A program made the position numbers and the translations under genes. From Cacajao melanocephalus (Eukaryota > Chordata > Mammalia > Primates > Pitheciidae): a stretch of DNA of 64,000 nt. The stretch is from positions 56,738-120,737 of the forward strand of contig CAUYLG010062978.1 in NCBI GenBank assembly GCA_963573385.1. Reading direction: 5' to 3'. Each line of letters begins with the position of its first letter. Position 1 is the first letter of the stretch. Shown piece by piece: positions 57,828 through 64,000 of the stretch. Under the pieces are notes generated by a model. It had not been told where the DNA came from. It searched no databases and saw only the letters and a list, made by a program, of their open reading frames with translations.

Positions 57828-58215
57828 TCTATTAGTCGATTGGCTAGACTATGATACAGTAACAAATGCCAAAATCTCACTGGATAAAAACTCCAATGGT
57901 TGATTTTCCAGTCTTCATGTGCATGGTAGGCTTCCGCCTTTTCCTCATATTAAGCCCCAAGCTGAGAAAGGTTCCCTCTCTGTGTTACTATTGTTGACAA
58001 TTAGGAAAATGAAATGTGGCAAATTGTGAGCCAACTCAATTTCCACTTGGAATTGACCCTGTGAGTCACGTCCACTCACATTTTATTTATCAAAGCAAAT
58101 AACTTGGACACTCTCAGATCAAAGAAATCAGAGATACTTCATCCTTTCACATATCCAAATGGAGGAAAAATACGATATTTAGGAACAGTCTTGATGACTA
58201 TCATAATACAACGGT
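57828..58215 (+). mobile_element. MLT2-like ERVL LTR, copy A
   Basis: GGCTAGACTATGATACAGTA, ACAAATGCCAAAATCTCACT, TGACCCTGTGAGTCACGTCC, CTCACATTTTATTTATCAAA and GATGACTATCATAATACAAC follow the MLT2 LTR order as I remember it. Solo or partial LTR, heavily decayed, with no viral gene. Two more pieces of the same family follow in the same orientation. Confidence 0.6.
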
Positions 58216-59267
58216 GTGATCACAAAATACCAAGTTCAACATGAATCTGTCATCAAGATTAAAGGTCAGAAATGCTTAGGTGATGCTCTGTGTCCTCTGT
58301 GGCCTCTGGTGCTGCCTTCTGGGATGTTCTGCATTCTTTATTATCCTTCTTGCTTACATTTGAAGTAGGTGTTGAAGATTATGCCTTGGAGGTTGAAAAA
58401 TGGGTGGTCATCATATGTAAAACTAATTCTTTAATCTAGGCGGGTAGTCTTTTTGATAGTATAAATTTCTCAAAGGAAATGGTTCCTTATTCATGTATGA
58501 CAGTCAGATATATATGCAGTCACACCCATTTTTTGTCTTTAAAATAATTTTAATGATTTCTCTCTTTTTTTTTTTTTTGGCTTTTTTGATGTCCCCTCAC
58601 CATATGTCTCACTCAAAACACATAGTGATTTTTAATCTCTTTTCCCTAATCAATGTTCAATTAAAAGGATTTACTGGTTGCCACTGTTGTAATTAGGTTT
58701 TTTGCTCTGAGATGAATTTAATTCATGGATTTTAACAATGGATGTCAGAACCATATCCTTGAATTGATCCTTCTCATAAGGCTTAGTTTTAATAGGTCTT
58801 TGTTGCTCAAAAGCCTTTTCAGTTCTTTTCTTTTACCCTTGGTGTTGAGAAGCAGTTTCCTTCTCTAACCCTATAAAAAGGCTGAAGTCTGAACTCTCTC
58901 TAACCCCTTCATTTCTACTTGCAAAGAAACCAATGCTTTGTGGTGCTTATCTCATTTTTGTAATGCCCTGTCAAATGCAACCGAGACTAACTGTAACACA
59001 GGCTGACATTCTGTGTACCAATCTCTTCTCACAGAACTCCAAATTCATTGCATACTGACTTGTTTGCCTTCCAAATTTTTGCAAGCAACAGGTTTACCAA
59101 ATATTTTGTGACTTCATAATGTAGGTCACCATCTTTCCAGCCAGCAATAACAGGTTTTTTGACTGCCAATTGGACAGTAAGTACATGCTATATATTTTAG
59201 TGCAATTTAGGCTCACGTTGTGGGAGAACTCCAGTTATTACGGTATCAAATTCTGGAGTCATTCAGT
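58216..59267. other. Unassigned sequence between LTR pieces
   Basis: About 1 kb, T-rich (T15-type run at 58566-58579). If the flanking LTR pieces belonged to one provirus this would be internal ERVL sequence, but I find no recognisable gag, pol or env remnant. Confidence 0.45.
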
Positions 59268-59590
59268 AAAGGATACATTAGGCTAAGGTGGCTTAAAACC
59301 ACAATGGTTTATTTTTCATTCCTGCTACGTGTCCAATGCAGGCCAGTTGGAAACTCTGTTTTAGTTGTCCTCTCTCAAGGCCCAGGCCAAAGGGAGCTCC
59401 ATCTCCATGCTTCCATAGTTACTGAGGTAGGAAAGTGGATGCATGAAAACTGAGTAGTGGTTCTTAAAACTTTTGCCTGGAAGGTCACATGACAGTGATT
59501 ACTTTTAAAGAAGATAAAGAAATAAAATCATACTATGTGCCCAGAAGGAGTACACGTAAAATATTACTAGCCTTAAAGACTATCACTTTC
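59268..59590 (+). mobile_element. MLT2-like ERVL LTR, copy B
   Basis: The best of the three: GCTAAGGTGGCTTAAAACCA, CAATGGTTTATTTTTCATTC, CTGCTACGTGTCCAATGCAG, AGCTCCATCTCCATGCTTCC, TAAAACTTTTGCCTGGAAGG, CTATGTGCCCAGAAGGAGTA and ACTAGCCTTAAAGACTATCA occur in MLT2 order. The 77-codon frame at 59220-59453 is LTR sequence, not a gene. Confidence 0.7.
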
Positions 59591-59947
59591 TGTGTATGTT
59601 TCTGGCTAGATACTGTGATAAAAACTGTATATGTCTTCTTGTTTAATTCTCAGAATAACTGTACACATTGAAAATCATTATCCATTTTTATGTGAAAAAT
59701 AAGACTTGGCAAAGTTGGGAAAGACATAAAACTAGTAACTGGTGAAGCCAAACATTGAAACTGGGTTTGTCTGATGCTGGTGTTCATAAGCTCTTAAATA
59801 TAATGAGAAAAGCAAAATTAAATGTAGGAGCATCAGTCCCAGCTACCCTCTGGAGATGATTAATGCTTAACTCCTTCAGGCATAGGATACTCTTAAGTGA
59901 TTTTCCTAATTATTTTTCAAATATTTTCCCCAAAATTATTGCTTATC

Positions 59948-60300
59948 ATTCCTCCCAATATAGCATTAATAAGATAAGGATAAAGTGCTATAACAAACAG
60001 ATCCCAAAATATGTCTCAATACAACAAACCTTTATTTGTCATTCATGTAATAGAACAGGTTTTTGTTCCTGTTTATCAAATGGCTGTCTTTAGATGTCAA
60101 TTTAGGGACAAACCTCTATGCTTTGGCTATGTTATACTCTAAGGACTTGGAAGCCTCAGACAGAAGTTGTATACATCAATTTCTGTCATATTCGATTGGC
60201 AAATATGAATCACATGACCATACCTAGCTATGAGAGAAGCTGGAAAGTGTAGTCTTTGATTGGGCAGCTGCGTCCTAGATAGAACTTTATAATTATGGAT
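59948..60300 (+). mobile_element. MLT2-like ERVL LTR, copy C
   Basis: AAGTGCTATAACAAACAGAT, CCAAAATATGTCTCAATACA, ACAAACCTTTATTTGTCATT, TGGCAAATATGAATCACATG, ACCATACCTAGCTATGAGAG and CTGGAAAGTGTAGTCTTTGA match the same LTR family in the same orientation. Confidence 0.6.
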
Positions 60301-60357
60301 GAGGATAATGGAGTTTTTAAATATCTAACCCTCTCTAATACCTACACATACAAAGAA

Positions 60358-60372
60358 ACACACACACACATA

Positions 60373-60430
<58 letters not shown>
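60358..60430 (+). repeat. Compound microsatellite (CA)n(CT)n(CA)n
   Basis: A CA block of about 13 nt, then TACTCC, a (CT)n block of about 30 nt (60375-60404) and a (CA)n block of about 26 nt (60405-60430). Likely highly polymorphic. Confidence 0.97.
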
Positions 60431-60435
<5 letters not shown>

Positions 60436-60906
60436 ACTGTCCCATGAAAACCTGCTTCCAGTAAAGGCATTTTCTTAATCATTTATACCTTAATCTATGT
60501 TCATTAAATACCTTTTCTGAAAGATTTTGCATCGGAAAATCTTATATTCCAATCTAAACATATTTCACAAAGCCACTGTTAAATGGCACCTCATGGTGAA
60601 GAAATTTGGAAAATGCTAGTTTAAAGAAAGGAAAATAGATTCCCCCCCCCAGAGGATTTTTTACAGCTTCTAAATGTGTTAATAGGAATTATAAATATTT
60701 AAGAAATACTGCATGTAGATTTTCCCTAAAATATTTGACCAGCACTTTTTTTTTGAGAAATCACTTTTTTTTTTTCATTTCAAGTTACTAGGGTGACTAG
60801 GACACCCAGGTTTGAAAACCCAGTTTTTAGTTTCAAGAGAGCTTAAATAAATCAAGACCTGAGTTTGGGTTCCCAGCCCTAACAGGATAGGGAGGTTCTT
60901 CTCCCC
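60431..60906. other. Unassigned sequence with C9 and T runs
   Basis: A C9 run at 60642-60650 and T8-10 runs near 60746-60776. 60560-60625 may be a fragment of a hAT-type repeat (AGTTTAAAG-like end). No gene. Confidence 0.45.
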
Positions 60907-61299
60907 TTACACATAAAGCCAGGCCTCTATAAAGTTGTGTCTGCTGTTTCGCAGTAGATTACTCTGGAAAGGGGTGCCCCAGAGTCCTGACTTTCTGTAC
61001 TGCAGAATACCTTCTGCTCTAGGGTCTGTTGTTGCCATCAATACAATGCAAATATGAATTCTTTTTACAACTTTGAGCAGTGTTCTTTTACAGCACCAGA
61101 TGACTGGTCTTAGGCTCTCAGGAGTCCTACCAGAGGAGTGGATGTCCTCATTTCTGTGAAGTCTCCACCCCATTCTGTGCTCCCTGTCTGGAGCCAGATA
61201 ATACAAATAATCCCAAAAACAAACAAAAGATTTTGCTTGCTGGCCAAATTTCCGATCAATAGAGCAGCTGGGCGAGAGCCAAGATTCAGAAGCTAGCAT
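60907..61299 (-). other. Orphan 130-codon open frame, function unknown
   Basis: ATG at 61299 to a TAA at 60909-60907 on the minus strand, 130 codons. The start context is ACCATGC, with a favourable A at -3. The product is rich in Arg, Ser and Leu, with a CCKRTLLKVVKRIHICIVLM stretch near residue 70; I recognise no domain, signal peptide or family. The surrounding 600 bp is less AT-rich than the rest of the window and is not a repeat I can name. A frame this long can occur by chance in 64 kb. It may be chance, a fragment of an old retro-element or part of a non-coding transcript. Confidence 0.25.
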
Positions 61300-62034
61300 G
61301 GTGAGAGAGGCTACGGATCATTAAAGATGAAGAGAGCCATAAAACACCAACACAACTGGCGCAACCAATTGCAGTGCCTTCGGCAGACTCTGCACAGAGC
61401 CCAAAGATTGAACATTCCAGGAAACTAGGACAATCCTCTTCAGAAAAAGAGTGAGTGGAGCCCTCTCAAGTCACCTGCAAGGTACACTGTAGGCTCAGGC
61501 AGGGAAGCTTGCCTTGCCTCCCTGGATGATTGAGCCCATGTGTTGCATATTGTGCTCAAGAGCTGTGTGCTTGTCCCAAATAATTCATTTGTGTAGCAGC
61601 AGTTAAACACAAAGGTCTAGAGTTCTTTTCAAATTTATCACACCTAGAAATAATTAACAAATAACAGTTTAATATTTTGAAGCAGTTGTTACAAATCACA
61701 GCTTGGAACCTGTATGAGTTTTTAATATATGCTATTATCAATTTACCGGAAAATGGCAGTTTCCAGGTGGAGGCAGGTTATTTCTCATTTGTAAACATAA
61801 ATATAAGAATGAGTATATAAATGAACAAATAAGCTCTGTTCTGAAGCCAAGCTCAAAAGTATTAAGGAATAGGTTGAAAATCCATACCTTTATGGCTCAG
61901 CTAGATTTGTCTTATTGGTACCCCTGAATATAAGCAAATATTAAATTTTAAAATAAATTATTAACATTCAGTAAACAGGTGGAAGTTTCTTACAAACAGG
62001 TTGTTTTATATGCAAAGGGATTTACCACAAGATT
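61300..62034. other. Unassigned sequence
   Basis: Continuation of the GC-richer block to about 61560, then AT-rich. No named repeat or gene; the 61-codon minus frame at 61556-61741 is unsupported. Confidence 0.45.
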
Positions 62035-62765
62035 ACTTTTCAAAAATTGAGGTACAACTTATATAGAGTGAAATGCACAGATCTTATGTGAACAATTTGA
62101 TGAGCTTTGGCAAATGGATATACCCAAGTAACCAACATGCAAATCAAGATACAGACCATTTCTGTTATCCAGAAAGTTTCTCCATGCCTCTTGCAAGCCA
62201 CTTAACCCCTTTGCTAGCACATTCAACCACTGTTAGTTTTCTATCCCTGTGTATTAGTTGTGTCTGTTCTGGTGGTTGTGTACTGAAGTCATACAGTCTG
62301 TAGTCTTTCATATCTGGCTTCAGTTCAACACAATGTCTGTGAGATTCATTAATGTTACTGAGTTTTATCAGTGTTTCATGAATATACTTCTATTTATGGA
62401 CTTCTGAGTTATTTTCTAGTTTGGTTTATTATAAATAAAATTGTTAAGGTATTTTGTACCAATCTTTTTGTAAACATATGTTTTTATTCCTCTTTGGTAA
62501 AAACCTAGGAGAGGAATTCTTGCCTCAGAGGGAAGATTAACTTTTTAAAACTTATCAAGTGGTTTTTCAAAGTGGTTGGATATATGAGAGTTTATGTTGA
62601 TCCGTAACTGCACCGGTATTTCCAGTGGTTAGGCAGTTCCAACAAGTGTGAAAAATATTTCATTATACTGTTTTAATTTGCATTTTCCAGACCACTAAAA
62701 TTGCTAAACACCTTTTTATGTGCATATTGGTTGTTGATATATCTTTATTGCAAATAAAAAATAAA
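62035..62765 (-). mobile_element. L1M LINE 3' region, antisense
   Basis: ATTGAGGTACAACTTATATA, GAACAATTTGATGAGCTTTG, CATGCAAATCAAGATACAGA, GAAAGTTTCTCCATGCCTCT, AAACCTAGGAGAGGAATTCT, TTTTTCAAAGTGGTTGGATA and GTTTTAATTTGCATTTTCCA follow the antisense order of old L1M elements (3' UTR into the end of ORF2). No readable frame. Confidence 0.8.
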
Positions 62766-63109
62766 TTTTTATAGGAAATACCAATATTATACATGTATAC
62801 ATATATATGTATCTTGGGCCCATTGTAAGTGCTCAATTAATGTTCATTTAATTGAATAGAAAGTTCTTATAATATTTTCAAGATGTGATATTATTTTCAA
62901 ACTTTCTTCACATAAATATTTATTAATATATAAACAGAGACACATTTATGCATGAGTTTAGCAGTAGGCATGTTCATGCCCCATCAAAATGGATTCACTC
63001 AATATCTTCATTGGTCCAAATGAAATATGGAAAAAATAAATCTACATGTATGACTCATAATAGACCCTCCGAGTGGGGCAATGGTGGAGTCAACTATAGA
63101 TATTAAACA
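62766..63109. other. Unassigned AT-rich sequence
   Basis: About 340 bases. 62815-62865 (CCCATTGTAAGTGCTCAATT, AATGTTCATTTAATTGAAT) may be the tail of a sense MIR or L2. Nothing else is recognised. Confidence 0.45.
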
Positions 63110-63290
63110 TAGAGTAGAGGAGAAAAACTATGAACTTCTCTGTGAAAGGTCTGAATTCAAGACTGATCTCTGCAATTTTCTAGCTTTATGACTCACTTAA
63201 AGATTCTGAGTCCCAGCTAATCATTTATATAATGGGCATTAAATATTACCTATCTCAGAAATTTACTGATGATAAATCGATTGCAGAAGT
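63110..63290 (+). repeat. MIR SINE
   Basis: Sense MIR: AAGGTCTGAATTCAAGACTG, TTTTCTAGCTTTATGACTCA, TTATATAATGGGCATTAAAT and ACCTATCTCAGAAATTTACT in order. Confidence 0.7.
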
Positions 63291-64000
63291 ATAAAGAGAC
63301 ATAATCTTGAGCTTGCTTAGGAAAAATCTTGTCCTGAGACACAAAGTATGTAAAAAATACTCTTCAGATATCTTGAATGATTGACAAAAAAAAAAAAAAA
63401 AATGAATGCTCGTGTGCCATCTGAATACATGTTTTTGGAAAGCAAAAAGACTTCAAACTTACCCACAGGTCCCAATACTGTGTCACGCATTTTATAACAA
63501 ATCCTGAAGCTCATTTGCTGTCAACAATAAGATTATACCAAGTCTTCAGGTGTAGGTTTTCTTGGATGAATTAAACAGGATGTTTAATTAAAAACAAATA
63601 TTTCTAAAACTAACAAAATCTATAGAAAACATGAAGTAATTAGTGCACAAAACCTACACATGATGAGTCACATTCAAAGAGACATAAGTAATATAAATAC
63701 ACCTAGTATAATTATGGCCACTGATTCAAATCTTGTTTTTGCATGCATTATTACACCTTCTTGAATCAACATGTAAATGCCAAAAAGTAGTATTTTCATG
63801 AAAAAGACACAAACTTGCTTCACAGGCTAAAAAGAAGAGGTTGATTCTAATTAATTTCCACAATGTTATTGTTGGAAAGCATAAATCTGCATTACAGTGT
63901 CCATCTTAAAATAAATCTCTTTCTGATAATTCTTGTCCGAAGATTTCTCCTATATTTATGTTACAAAATAAGAAGACATTTATGCAGTCAACAAACATAT
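63291..64000. other. Unassigned sequence with an A17 run
   Basis: An A17 tract is at 63386-63402. The remainder to the window edge shows no gene, repeat or structured element I can support. Confidence 0.5.

Overview
This window is mammalian nuclear DNA from a primate, very probably human. The evidence is Alu and FLAM elements (7SL-derived, primate-specific, with J- and S-type diagnostic bases), a MADE1 hairpin, L1 fragments of several ages, MIR and L2 fossils, Tigger and hAT MITEs, and ERVL/MaLR-like LTR pieces. It is AT-rich with long CA/CT microsatellites. I find no supportable protein-coding gene, no intact RNA gene, no CpG island and no prokaryotic feature. The open frames I examined are short and either lie inside repeats or look like chance. 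The window is best read as intergenic DNA or the inside of a large intron. Family names were assigned by eye from memory of consensus sequences, so edges are good to about 10-30 bases for old repeats and to the base only where a target-site duplication (TSD) is quoted.

Layout. 1-5 kb: hAT MITEs (two MER58-like copies and one palindromic MITE), MIR and L2. 5.06-6.9 kb: a MADE1 hairpin, then an AluJ inserted into the tip of a 1.3-kb Tigger transposon that keeps the end of a dead transposase. 8-15 kb: MER2, MIRs and about 1.5 kb of decayed L2. 16-24 kb: MER5 split by an Alu, further Alus, MIR, L2 and a FLAM with a clean TSD. 24-32 kb: mostly unassigned sequence with two Alus, L2, MIR3 and a Tigger-type MITE. 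32-36 kb: L2, an LTR-like fragment, a MIR segment turned into a foldback, antisense L1 and a third MER58-like copy. 36-42 kb: the largest block without recognisable repeats, broken by one truncated Alu. 42-46 kb: antisense L1, including a 162-codon remnant of the ORF2 reverse transcriptase with its FADD motif, then sense L1M. 48.7-51.3 kb: sense L1M, then an orphan L1 5' UTR. 54 kb: a tRNA-Ile-like fossil and an AT-rich quasi-palindrome. 55.7-57.5 kb: a long CR1/L3 LINE remnant. 57.8-60.3 kb: three MLT2-like ERVL LTR pieces in one orientation. 60-64 kb: a compound microsatellite, an orphan 130-codon frame, antisense L1M and a MIR.

There are no interacting genes to describe. The most interesting signals are structural. 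Several places look like local templated mutation: a MIR foldback at 33240-33324, a perfect hairpin inside L1M at 49970-50006, and two short exact or near-exact segments shared by otherwise unrelated sites about 0.9 and 1.7 kb apart. The tRNA-like fossil and the long L3 remnant also merit checking. I did not find a convincing previously undescribed biological system.
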